DNA from: Acidobacteriota bacterium | Lineage (GTDB): Bacteria; Acidobacteriota; Vicinamibacteria; Vicinamibacterales; JAFNAJ01 | Direction of reading: 5' to 3' | Assembly: GCA_023384575.1 (NCBI GenBank) | Contig: JAHDVP010000044.1 | Span: 1-41,908 of the forward strand | DNA length: 41,908 nt | Part shown: positions 5,241-12,122 of the stretch, piece after piece | Position numbering within the stretch: position 1 is the first letter of the stretch | How the letters are laid out: each line of letters opens with the position of its first letter | Translations under genes and position numbers: made by a program | Notes under the pieces: generated by a model | Told to the model about the DNA's origin: nothing | The model's database searches: none | The model's input: only the letters and a program-made list of their open reading frames with translations

Positions 5241-5515
5241 CCCGGATTGAGATGCACACGTTGGAGGCGGAGTTGTTCACGGTCGTGTCCTGGCGGCTCC
5301 GTCTTGGGCCCGGCGAGGTCCCGACACGCCAGGAGACCGCGCATGCGGCGATCGTGTTCGCCTCGGCGCTGGCCCGGTTGCTCTCGAGGCTCCCACCCGC
5401 CGTGGCCTCGGAGATTCGCGCCCACCTGGTCATCACCGAGGGGACACTTCGCGTACTTGACGACGACGTCCTGGAGAGCCTCGCGGTGATGGGGCCGTCC
5501 CGTGGGGTGGTATGA
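5237..5515 (+). CDS. Hypothetical protein in the early operon
   Basis: A 92-aa protein. It is mostly helical by composition (LEAELFTVVSWRLRLG, AAIVFASALARLLSRLPP, EIRAHLVITEGTLRVL) and has no recognised domain. The start ATG overlaps the upstream TGA (ATGA), and its own stop overlaps the ATG of the next HTH gene, so it is translated as part of the same early message. Start and end are well fixed by these overlaps; the function is unknown. Confidence 0.7.
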   Translation: MTRIEMHTLEAELFTVVSWRLRLGPGEVPTRQETAHAAIVFASALARLLSRLPPAVASEIRAHLVITEGTLRVLDDDVLESLAVMGPSRGVV

Positions 5516-5793
5516 GCCGGCTGCTCACGCTCCAGGAGGCGGCGACGGCCACGGGCCTGCCGTACAGCGTGCTCTGGGCGGCGGCGCGCCGTGGCGACCT
5601 GCCGTCCGTGCGGTTCAGCGTCCGCGGCCGGTATCGCGTCGCGCCGCGCGACCTGACCGCGTGGCTCGAGGCGCACCGCCAGGGCCAGGCCACCGTCCGG
5701 GTCGCGCTGCCGGCGCCGCCGCGCCCGGCGCCGGCGATGTCCGCGGCGCTCGAGGCCTTGATGCCGCCGCCCGCTGAGCGGCGGTTTCACTGA
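5512..5793 (+). CDS. HTH_17 / excisionase-like DNA-binding protein
   Basis: A 93-aa protein. LLTLQEAATATGLPYSVLWA followed by RRGDLPSVRFSVRGRYRVAP and DLTAWLEAH is the standard helix_turn_helix_17 pattern: helix-turn-helix, wing, then a trailing helix. The Pro/Ala-rich tail from about residue 65 is probably disordered. It is one of three such proteins in the phage (also 4310-4522 and 15830-16030). Either this one or the first could be the excisionase. Start ATG overlaps the upstream stop. Confidence 0.8.
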   Translation: MSRLLTLQEAATATGLPYSVLWAAARRGDLPSVRFSVRGRYRVAPRDLTAWLEAHRQGQATVRVALPAPPRPAPAMSAALEALMPPPAERRFH

Positions 5794-5798
5794 CGGTC

Positions 5799-6071
5799 AT
5801 GAGCGACGCGGATCTCGAGTTCGCCCGGCGCCTCGTGCTGCTCTTTGTCGTCGTGCCGTTGATCGTCGCCATCAAGGTCTACGTCCTCCGCGAGCTCCTG
5901 GGGAGCCTCGCGGACGAACAGGAGGGGAGTCATGGAGATCGTCGTCTGGTTGCTCGCCGCCGGCGTGATCCTGCTGGCGCTGGCCGTGCTGCTGCGCAGC
6001 TCGCACCGCCGGCAGACGGACTGGCAGCGGATCGTCCGGCAGCGCACGGCCTACGCGAAGGCGCAGCGTGA
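5799..6071 (+). CDS. Putative small membrane protein
   Basis: The first 45 residues (MSDADLEFARR, then LVLLFVVVPLIVAIKVYVL as a membrane segment, then RELLGSLADEQEG) look like a real one-pass protein. After about residue 46 the frame overlaps the better supported gene at 5932 by 140 bp and turns Arg/Ala/Gly-rich, like a read-through of another gene's frame. No clear ribosome binding site precedes the ATG. Either the protein is genuinely longer with a disordered tail, or a frame change has removed its natural stop. Confidence 0.45.
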   Translation: MSDADLEFARRLVLLFVVVPLIVAIKVYVLRELLGSLADEQEGSHGDRRLVARRRRDPAGAGRAAAQLAPPADGLAADRPAAHGLREGAA

Positions 6072-6102
6072 GCTGCGGGTGCGGCGGGGAGGGCGCGCGT
6101 GA
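5932..6102 (+). CDS. Small single-pass membrane protein
   Basis: A 56-aa protein. Residues 2-22 (EIVVWLLAAGVILLALAVLL) form a clear membrane segment, followed by a basic, helical cytoplasmic tail (RQTDWQRIVRQRTAYAKAQR). GGAGG at 5921-5925 is well spaced from the ATG, which supports this short gene more strongly than its size would. It is in the early operon between the second HTH gene and the frameshifted gene. Function unknown. Confidence 0.6.
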   Translation: MEIVVWLLAAGVILLALAVLLRSSHRRQTDWQRIVRQRTAYAKAQRELRVRRGGRA

Positions 6103-6400
6103 GCCGCGAGCTCCTCGTCCGCGATCGGGCGCGCCAGATGCGTGTGGCGTGGGCCGCGGAGCTCGCGGCGCCGCCGAAGCGCCTCGAGGACCTGCCTGAG
6201 GTGACCCGCGCGACGGCCAGATCCTGCGTCAGGCCTGGGAACCGCTCCAGCGCTTCGAGACGCTCCAAGGCGCCACGGTCTTCGCGCACATGGCGGCGCG
6301 CCGATTCGCCCCACAGCGCGTGCGGGTCACCCACCGCGGCGTCGACCTTCAGATCGCGCCACCGGAGGCGTCCACGGAGGCCGCGTCATGCCACGACTGA
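6099..6400 (+). pseudogene. Hypothetical gene with an apparent frameshift
   Basis: From GTG at 6099 the frame reads MSRELLVRDRARQMRVAWAA and on to LEDLPEVTR, then becomes Arg/Ser-rich. Another frame carries on sensibly from the same point: DGQILRQAWEPLQRFETLQG, then ATVFAHMAARRFAP and RVRVTHRGVDLQIAPP, ending at 6400. That second half has no start codon of its own and a TGA just upstream. Removing one CG unit from the cgcgcg tract at 6207-6212 joins the two halves in one frame of about 100 aa. It is therefore either a dinucleotide-slippage mutation, a sequencing error or, less likely, programmed frameshifting. Confidence 0.6.
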
Positions 6401-6663
6401 GGCTGGAGGGATCCCCGTGCGTGGAACGGGTCTTCGTCGACGACACCGAGATCCCCGCGGTGTCCCGCGTGGCGATCGAGGTGCTGCCAGACACGGCGCC
6501 GGTGGCGACCGTGGACGTCCTCGCGCTCGACGGGGTCGAGTTCTCCGTGGGTGTCGACGTGGTCGTGCGCGTCCTGCCCCCACCGGGGCATGAAGTCCGC
6601 GCCACGCCGACCGCCGAGGGGTGGACGTACCGGGTCCACCAGATCGAGAGCCGCGCGTCATGA
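6388..6663 (+). CDS. Hypothetical phage protein
   Basis: A 91-aa acidic protein rich in beta-strand residues (ERVFVDDTEIPAVSRVAIEV, then APVATVDVLALDGVEFSV), consistent with a small beta-sandwich. The ERVFVD...EIPAVSRV pattern resembles small hypothetical proteins common in siphophages, but no function is attached. The ATG overlaps the previous gene, and the C-terminal codons (HQIESRAS) together with the start of the next gene form one copy of a 32-bp direct repeat. Confidence 0.65.
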   Translation: MPRLRLEGSPCVERVFVDDTEIPAVSRVAIEVLPDTAPVATVDVLALDGVEFSVGVDVVVRVLPPPGHEVRATPTAEGWTYRVHQIESRAS

Positions 6664-6667
6664 GCGG
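6636..6667 (+). repeat. 32-bp direct repeat, first copy
   Basis: Matches 6863-6894 at 31 of 32 positions. It spans the last codons of the gene at 6388 and the start of the gene at 6660. The two copies lie 227 bp apart and bracket exactly one gene. Confidence 0.75.
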
Positions 6668-6890
6668 CCGCTATTTCAGCCGACGACACTACCAGCTGGT
6701 CAGCCCCACGGCGGACACCGCGGCGGTGATCTCAGCCAGGCGGAGCTGGCACGAAGCTGGTCGACGTGGGAGGGCCGACTGTGAGGCGCGCTATCCCGTC
6801 ATCACCGCCGACAACGCCCTTGAGGCCATCACCTACCAAGCGGAGCGGATCGCGTTTCACTACCACCAGATCGAGAGCTGCGCGTCATGA
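6660..6890 (+). CDS. Hypothetical small protein between direct repeats
   Basis: A 76-aa protein. RRHYQLVSPTADTAAVISAR and ALEAITYQAERIAFHYHQIE suggest an N-terminal strand-rich part and a C-terminal helix. It is not recognised. Its last eight residues (HQIESCAS) copy the end of the preceding protein (HQIESRAS), because each gene junction carries the same 32-bp sequence. The gene therefore looks like a cassette that entered, or can leave, by recombination between the two repeats. Start ATG overlaps the upstream TGA. Confidence 0.6.
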   Translation: MSGRYFSRRHYQLVSPTADTAAVISARRSWHEAGRRGRADCEARYPVITADNALEAITYQAERIAFHYHQIESCAS

Positions 6891-6894
6891 GCGG
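6863..6894 (+). repeat. 32-bp direct repeat, second copy
   Basis: Second copy of the repeat at 6636-6667 with a single C to T change. It spans the end of the gene at 6660 and the start of the HD-domain gene at 6887, so recombination between copies would remove the intervening gene and keep both neighbours intact. Confidence 0.75.
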
Positions 6895-7552
6895 GCCAGT
6901 CATCCGCACCCACTCCGGCCGTGACGTGCCCCTGATGACGTTCGGGCCCGAGCACGTCGCGCTCGAGGACATCGCGCACGCCCTGGCGCACCAGTGCCGC
7001 TGGGGCGGCCACACGTGGCGGTTCTACTCGATCGCCGAGCACTGCCTGCTCGTCGCGGCGCTCGTGCCACCGGCGCACCGCGCCTACGCCCTGCTACACG
7101 ACGCCAGCGAGGCGTATCTCGGGGACGTCGTGGCGCCGCTGAAGCGCTCGTCGGCGCTGGCGGGCTATCGGGAGATCGAGGCGCGCGTGCAGGCGGCGAT
7201 CTACCGCGCCGTCGGCCTGGACCCTGACGCCGTGCCGGAGACGGTGCACGCCGCCGACCTCGTCGCGCTGCAGATCGAGGGGCGGGCGCTCTTCAACCCG
7301 GCGATCGACCGCATGTGGCTCGGGCCGCCCTGGCGACTCTCGGCCGCGTATCGGACGCTCGCCGTCGAGGCGGTGCCGTTCGTCCTGCCCGCGGTCCGCT
7401 CGACCGCGTCCGTGAAGGCGGCCTGGCTCGCGGCCGTGCGGCAGCACCTCGCACTGCCGGTGGGTGATCCGCCCAGCAGGGACCTGGAGGGGTCGGCAGG
7501 GCGGCCGACGCGGCAGCGGGCGACGGTCAACGACCAGGGCCGATGGCAGTGA
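6887..7552 (+). CDS. YfbR-like HD-domain nucleotidase
   Basis: A 221-aa protein of the HD phosphohydrolase superfamily, close to YfbR-type 5'-deoxynucleotidases. The metal ligands are visible: His in WRFYSIAEHCLLVA, the HD pair in YALLHDASEAYLGD, and a later Asp in VHAADLVALQIEGRAL. The N-terminal TFGPEHVALEDIAHALAHQC is typical of phage members, which often carry MTFGP..v...DIAhaLs. It would hydrolyse deoxynucleoside monophosphates, adjusting nucleotide pools during replication. The last 30 residues are low complexity. It precedes the replication gene in the same operon. Confidence 0.85.
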   Translation: MSGPVIRTHSGRDVPLMTFGPEHVALEDIAHALAHQCRWGGHTWRFYSIAEHCLLVAALVPPAHRAYALLHDASEAYLGDVVAPLKRSSALAGYREIEARVQAAIYRAVGLDPDAVPETVHAADLVALQIEGRALFNPAIDRMWLGPPWRLSAAYRTLAVEAVPFVLPAVRSTASVKAAWLAAVRQHLALPVGDPPSRDLEGSAGRPTRQRATVNDQGRWQ

Positions 7553-7562
7553 CGAGGACGTC

Positions 7563-8507
7563 ATGTTGCTGAACGACGGGGTGCGCGCGCACCCCAAGAT
7601 TCTCCGGGCGGGTCCAGAGGCGGCCTGGCTCTGGGTAGCGTCGATCGACTACTGCCGCGAGCAACTCACCGACGGGGTGATTCCCTTCGAGGCCTTGGCG
7701 ACGCTGGCCGCGTTCCGCGCGAAGCCTCGCGCGCTGGCCCAGCGGCTGGTCGATGTCGGGCTCTTCGAGCCTGTCGAGGGCGGCTACCGGATTCATGACT
7801 TCCTGGCGCACAACGACTCAGCGGATGTCGTGCGGGAGAAACGGAGACAGGCGGCGAGACGGAAGGCGGACTGGCGCGCCAGAGTCCACGCGACGTCACC
7901 AGAGAGTCCTGAAGCGGTCTCGGTGTCGTCCAGCGCTAGTCCCGACGATGTCCCAGTGGGACAAGAGCGAGACAGTTGTGTGACTCGCGCGCAGGCGTAC
8001 CCGCGCGTTGGCGTTGGTACTGGTACTGGTACTCCTGAGAGTACGGGAGATCTGAGTACCTCCGACGCGCGCGCGAGAGACGTCGCGTCGGAGGCGGGGA
8101 CCGTGCTCTCGCCGGAACGGCGGCTCTGGCACCTCTACCGGGCGACGGCGACGGCGGTCGGCTGTCAACTGCCCCTGGAGCCGAGCCCCAAGGATTTCGA
8201 GCACCTGGCGGTTCTCAGCCGGTCCTACGCGCTCGATCGCCTGCAGCCGGCCCTGCAGTGTTGGTGGGCCTCGCCGCACATCCCACGGCGCTACCTGGGG
8301 CAGTTCCGGGCCGACGTGGCCGACGTCCTCACGCACCTGGCCTCCGAGTCCTCGGCCGCCTTCCGGGCCCCAGACGCGCGGCGCACGGCGGCTGAGCCCT
8401 CGCCGCGGAGTGGGCCGTGGCGTGAGCGCTGCCCGCATGTCCCGCCGTGCTCGACACCGACGCAGTGCGCGCTCCAGAGCGCGCGGGAAACGCGAGGGGT
8501 GGCATGA
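7563..8507 (+). CDS. Phage replication-initiation-like protein
   Basis: A 314-aa protein. The first 110 residues (LRAGPEAAWLWVASIDYCRE, PFEALATLAAFRAKPRALAQ, LVDVGLFEPVEGGYRIHDFL) have the winged-helix layout of phage replisome organisers and DnaD/primosomal N-terminal domains, followed by a basic helix (EKRRQAARRKADWRAR). A linker contains GVGTGTGT encoded by a short ggtact tandem repeat. The C-terminal 130 residues (RRLWHLYRATATAVGC, PSPKDFEHLAVLSRSYALDR) resemble the helical part of such proteins. Start ATG at 7563 has gagg upstream. It probably melts the origin or loads the host helicase; the exact family is not certain. Confidence 0.6.
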   Translation: MLLNDGVRAHPKILRAGPEAAWLWVASIDYCREQLTDGVIPFEALATLAAFRAKPRALAQRLVDVGLFEPVEGGYRIHDFLAHNDSADVVREKRRQAARRKADWRARVHATSPESPEAVSVSSSASPDDVPVGQERDSCVTRAQAYPRVGVGTGTGTPESTGDLSTSDARARDVASEAGTVLSPERRLWHLYRATATAVGCQLPLEPSPKDFEHLAVLSRSYALDRLQPALQCWWASPHIPRRYLGQFRADVADVLTHLASESSAAFRAPDARRTAAEPSPRSGPWRERCPHVPPCSTPTQCALQSARETRGVA

Positions 8508-8726
8508 CGACAGACGCACCCGGGGTCGACCTCGAGTTCTACGAGACGCCGCGGACGTTCACGCGGTACCTGTTCAGCGAGATGCGGGCGCTCGGTCACG
8601 CGATCGCGGGCATCGCCTGTGAGCCGACGGCCGGCGCCGGCGCGATCCTGGACGGCTCCGCTTCGCTGGGTATGACGCCACCGTGGTCGGTCGATCGCTG
8701 GATCTGCAATGACCTCGATCCGCGAC
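8504..8726 (+). pseudogene. Truncated DNA methyltransferase, N-terminal fragment
   Basis: The first about 74 residues (LEFYETPRTFTRYLFSEM, then CEPTAGAGAILDGS and DRWICNDLDP) match the start of phage N6-adenine methylases: the FY.TP opening, motif I (E-P-x-x-G-x-G) and the acidic NDLDP strand. The catalytic NPPF/DPPY motif is absent. Right after NDLDPR the frame turns Arg/Gly/Pro-rich because a different gene (8709-9122) occupies another frame. This frame stays open to 9709 by chance or as the scar of a deletion. An enzyme lacking the catalytic half should be inactive. Confidence 0.5.
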
Positions 8727-9122
8727 CCGCCCGCGCCCGACTGGCCCGCGTGGCTCCACTGCCAGGACGCCCGCGTCGTTGCGGCCGGGGTGGACTGGCT
8801 CTGTGCCTATACCGGCCCGTTCGAGCCGTACCGCGATCCCCTGATCCGTCACCGGCCGATGTGCGATCCGTTCACGGTCGGTTCTGGGTGTCGGGTGCCG
8901 ACCGGCACGCGCCCGGCGATCCTCTGGACGCACACCGCCTACCGGACGGCGGAAGGCGTCGAGGTCCGCGTCGTCGGCCAGGTCTACACCCGCACGGCCG
9001 AGATCGTCTACATCGTCTGGTGGTGGGTGCCGCGCCAGCTCGGGCAGTACGGGGTCTGGCCGCGGTCGGCCGGGCCGGAACCGCTGTGCGCGGGCGCCGG
9101 GGCCGTCGCGGGGTGTCGGTGA
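8709..9122 (+). CDS. Hypothetical protein
   Basis: A 137-aa protein, not recognised. The body (PAPDWPAWLHCQDARVVAAG, VDWLCAYTGPFEPY, TRPAILWTHTAYRTAEG, VGQVYTRTAEIVYIVWWWVP) has natural composition, many aromatics and beta-strand patterning. It replaces the missing part of the truncated methylase, and its ATG overlaps the NDLDP codons, so the deletion or replacement junction is at about 8709-8730. The last 20 residues are Gly/Ala-rich. Its stop overlaps the ATG of the HNH gene. Confidence 0.6.
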   Translation: MTSIRDPPAPDWPAWLHCQDARVVAAGVDWLCAYTGPFEPYRDPLIRHRPMCDPFTVGSGCRVPTGTRPAILWTHTAYRTAEGVEVRVVGQVYTRTAEIVYIVWWWVPRQLGQYGVWPRSAGPEPLCAGAGAVAGCR

Positions 9123-9709
9123 TGGGCGCGACGAGCATCGAGTGGACCGACCGCAGCGGCAGAGCAGTTGGAGTGATCAAGACAGCTGCCAAGAAGGCAG
9201 GCGTCACAGTTGAAGGCTACATCAGTCGTCGAACTTCTGGTGAGAAGTGGTGTGTCGGCTGCAAGACATGGCATCAGGTTGAGAGGTTTGGACGCGACAC
9301 CAGTCGGCACGACGGGCTGAGTGCGTCCTGTCTTGAGAGTCGACGGCGCTCCTATAGGCGGACGTACCGTCCGATTCCAATTGAGCAGCATCGCCCGCGC
9401 GGCACGCAACCACATTGCGCTCGTGACGGCGACAAAAGGCAGGCTCGGCATCGGGTCAATCGAGAAGTGAGGCGCGGACTTCGCCCACCTCCGAATTCAC
9501 TGCCTTGCGTCGATTGCGGGCACGCTTGGGACCCGACTTCGAAGCGCCACGAATACGACCACTATCTCGGCTATGCGTCCGTTCACCACGGAGACGTGCA
9601 GCCGGTCTGTACGAGTTGTCATACCGCACGAGAGATTGCGAGGGGACAGTGGGGAAGACGACGATCGAATGGACTCGTGGAGACGATGGTTCACCCGGAC
9701 ACACAGTGA
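9122..9709 (+). CDS. Zinc-ribbon and HNH-like protein with captured N-terminus
   Basis: A 195-aa protein in three parts. Residues 1-10 (MGATSIEWTD) copy the start typical of DUF5131 proteins such as the next gene. Residues around 30-75 form a zinc ribbon (EKWCVGCKTWHQVERFGRD, DGLSASC). The C-terminal part (LPCVDCGHAWDPTSKRHEYD, VQPVCTSCHTARE) has the CxxC...H...CxxC..H arrangement of HNH-type nucleases. Base composition is visibly lower in G+C than in neighbours, which suggests recent transfer. It overlaps the DUF5131 gene by 61 bp. It may be a mobile endonuclease gene inserted at the head of that gene; nuclease activity is unproven. Confidence 0.65.
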   Translation: MGATSIEWTDRSGRAVGVIKTAAKKAGVTVEGYISRRTSGEKWCVGCKTWHQVERFGRDTSRHDGLSASCLESRRRSYRRTYRPIPIEQHRPRGTQPHCARDGDKRQARHRVNREVRRGLRPPPNSLPCVDCGHAWDPTSKRHEYDHYLGYASVHHGDVQPVCTSCHTAREIARGQWGRRRSNGLVETMVHPDTQ

Positions 9710-10752
9710 ACCCCATCCGGGCTCGGCTCAACGACGCGATTGGACACTACTGCGAGAAGGTGTCGGCCGGCTGTGTGAACTGCTACGCCTCGCGGATGCA
9801 GCCGCGGTTCGGGATGCCGCCGTTTCAGCAACAACGCCGCCTGGACGTCGAGCCGTTCTTCGACGCCACGCGCCTCGATGAGGTGCTGCGCCGGAAGAAG
9901 CCGACGCGCTGGTTCTGGTGCGACATGACGGACCTGTTCGGCGCATGGGTGCCTGACGCCTGGATCGACCAGTGCTTCGCCGTGATGGCGTTGACGCCGC
10001 AGCACACGCATCAACTTCTGACAAAGCGGCCCGAGCGCATGCGGGAGTACGTCAACTCATGGTCTGGGCTGTCTGGTCAGCAGCGGTCACTGCGGCTACG
10101 CGATGTGATGTATCGCGGCCACCCAGCAGAAGCCCTAATCCAGCGTTCGGCGCCAGCCCATGTCGGTGACCTCGCGTGGCCACTGCCGAACGTCTGGGCG
10201 GGCGTCTCCTGTGAGGACCAGCCGACGGCCGACGCGCGTATTCCGATCCTGCTCCAGACGCCGGCTGCGGTGCGGTTCGTGAGCGCTGAGCCGTTGCTTG
10301 GGCCAATAACCCTGAATCCGTGGCTGCTGTCTGAGCACGGTCGACGGCTGATTGGTGCGCAACCTGGCCTCGACTGGCTGATCGTCGGCGGTGAAAGCGG
10401 GCTAAAGGCGCGACCCTGCGACGTCGCGTGGATTCGGCGCATCGTCGAGCAGTGCCGCGCGGCTGGTGTGCCGGCGTTCGTGAAGCAGCTCGGCTCCAAT
10501 GTCCGCGATCGAAACGATGCGGGCTGGGATGCGACCAGTCATGTATGGGCTGATGGTGCCGACGCTGGGCACCCAGTCGAGGCTCATGCGTGGCCTGACC
10601 ACATTCGCGGTGTTGCGCACAACCCGAACGGCTGGCGCGAAGAGTACCAAGGCGCACCAGTGCGCGTGTTGCTCCACGATCGCAAGGGTGGCGACTTTTC
10701 GGAGTGGCCGGCCGACCTGCGCGTGCGCGAGTTCCCCACGGAGGCACGGTGA
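9649..10752 (+). CDS. DUF5131 / phage Gp37-Gp68-like protein
   Basis: A 367-aa protein. It opens VGKTTIEWTRGDD and carries the Cys cluster GHYCEKVSAGCVNCYASRM, then WFWCDMTDLFGAWVPDAWID, THQLLTKRPERM, PNVWAGVSCEDQ, VSAEPLLGPI and DWLIVGGESGLKARPCDVAW, the conserved series of the phage Gp37/Gp68 (DUF5131) family. The conserved cysteines may bind an iron-sulfur cluster, but the biochemical role of the family is not established. GTG at 9649 is preferred because the family start motif begins there. Codons before it belong to the HNH gene. Its stop overlaps the start of the cytosine methyltransferase (GTGA). Confidence 0.85.
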   Translation: MGKTTIEWTRGDDGSPGHTVNPIRARLNDAIGHYCEKVSAGCVNCYASRMQPRFGMPPFQQQRRLDVEPFFDATRLDEVLRRKKPTRWFWCDMTDLFGAWVPDAWIDQCFAVMALTPQHTHQLLTKRPERMREYVNSWSGLSGQQRSLRLRDVMYRGHPAEALIQRSAPAHVGDLAWPLPNVWAGVSCEDQPTADARIPILLQTPAAVRFVSAEPLLGPITLNPWLLSEHGRRLIGAQPGLDWLIVGGESGLKARPCDVAWIRRIVEQCRAAGVPAFVKQLGSNVRDRNDAGWDATSHVWADGADAGHPVEAHAWPDHIRGVAHNPNGWREEYQGAPVRVLLHDRKGGDFSEWPADLRVREFPTEAR

Positions 10753-12122
10753 TCCACGCGGCTGACCTCTTCGCCGGCGCCGGCGGCGCTTCCACCGGGC
10801 TGCACCTGGCCGCCACGCAGCTCGGTGTCGATCTGAACCTCGTCGCGATCAACCACTGGCCCGCGGCAGTGCGAACCCACGCGGCGAACCATCCGAACGC
10901 GCTCCACCTCTGTCAGACGGTGGAATCCGTCGACCCGCGCGAGGTCGTGCCGGGCGGGCGCCTGCATCTCCTCCTGGCGGGTCCGGAGTGCGTCCACCAC
11001 TCGCGGGCCCGCGGCGGCCGGCCGGTCAACGATCAGTCTCGGGCCTCCGCCTGGCATCTCTTGCGCTGGCTCGAGCTGCTCACGGTCGATCGCGTGCTCA
11101 TCGAGAACGTCGTCGAGTTCGAGGAGTGGGCGCCGATCGGGTCGAACGGACGCCCGTTGAAGTCACGCAAGGGTGAGACGTTCCGGACTTACCTTCAAGC
11201 CATCAGGTCTCTGAACTATCGCGTCGAGGCCATGGTCCTGAACGCTGCCGATTATGGCGAAGCGACGACGCGGCGCCGACTCTTCATCCAGGCCGCGCGA
11301 GGGCGCCGGGCGATCACGTGGCCGGAGCCGACACACAGCAAGCGCGGCGGGCACACGTTGCTGCGGCGCACGCAGCCCTGGCGCCCCGCTCGAGAGGTGA
11401 TTGATTGGGCACTGCCGAGTCAGTCGATCTTCGGCCGCGCACGCCCCTTGTCGCCGAACACGCTCAAGCGGATCAAGGCCGGCTTGCGGCGCTTTGGCGG
11501 CGCGCCCTTCGTGCTCGGACAACAAGGCGGCGGGGCGCCGCGGTCCACGAACGACCCCTTGCCGACGGTGACGACGGACGGCGCGATCTCCTGCGTCGAG
11601 CCGTTCTTGTTGCCGAATCAGGGCAACGTCGTGCGCTCCATCGATCGACCGATGCCCACAATCACAGCTGAAGGCGGACGAAGCATTGGACTCGTCGAAC
11701 CGTTCGTCGTCCAGATCACGCATGGCGGCCGCGAGCACGAGCTCGGTAAGCCGTTGCCTACGATCACGGGGGGCTCGCGAGGCGACCTTGCGCTCGTTGA
11801 GCCGTTCACGATGCCGTACTACTCGAACGGGGGGCAGCTCGCGCGGCCGGTGTCGCAACCGGTCGGCACCATCACCACACGGGACCGGTTCGCGCTCGTC
11901 ATTTCTGATGGCGTCGACATCCGCTTCCGGATGCTGCAACCCCACGAGCTCGCGGCGGCGATGGGGTTCCCGGCCGGCTACCAGTTTCTCGGCACGAAGA
12001 CCGAGACCATCCGGATGATCGGGAACGCGTGGAGCTGCCGGGTCGCACAGGCGCTCTGTGCATGTCTCCTGCGAGATCACGCGCGAGTGGGCAGGACCCG
12101 TCGTGAGGAGGCCATCGCGTGA
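10749..12122 (+). CDS. DNA cytosine-5 methyltransferase
   Basis: A 457-aa enzyme that would methylate cytosine in DNA. Motif I is DLFAGAGGASTGL. Motif IV, normally PPC, appears as GPECVHHSRARGG, the Pro-Glu-Cys variant seen in a phage subfamily; Cys is kept. Motif VI is LIENVVEF, motif VIII EATTRRRLFIQA, and motif X ends MIGNAWSCRVAQAL. Between VIII and IX lies a target-recognition region built from repeats of P-L/M-P-T-I/V-T ... VEPF (about 35 residues each). Start GTG at 10749 has ggagg upstream and overlaps the preceding stop. Its role is likely to protect phage DNA from host restriction. Confidence 0.9.
   Translation: MIHAADLFAGAGGASTGLHLAATQLGVDLNLVAINHWPAAVRTHAANHPNALHLCQTVESVDPREVVPGGRLHLLLAGPECVHHSRARGGRPVNDQSRASAWHLLRWLELLTVDRVLIENVVEFEEWAPIGSNGRPLKSRKGETFRTYLQAIRSLNYRVEAMVLNAADYGEATTRRRLFIQAARGRRAITWPEPTHSKRGGHTLLRRTQPWRPAREVIDWALPSQSIFGRARPLSPNTLKRIKAGLRRFGGAPFVLGQQGGGAPRSTNDPLPTVTTDGAISCVEPFLLPNQGNVVRSIDRPMPTITAEGGRSIGLVEPFVVQITHGGREHELGKPLPTITGGSRGDLALVEPFTMPYYSNGGQLARPVSQPVGTITTRDRFALVISDGVDIRFRMLQPHELAAAMGFPAGYQFLGTKTETIRMIGNAWSCRVAQALCACLLRDHARVGRTRREEAIA

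Noticed and set aside
8504-9709. One 401-aa gene spanning the methylase start and the HNH-like gene
   Set aside because: The frame is open throughout, but 8730-9121 reads as an Arg/Gly/Pro-rich shadow while another frame (8709-9122) has natural protein composition. The HNH-like gene has its own well-formed start motif at 9122.
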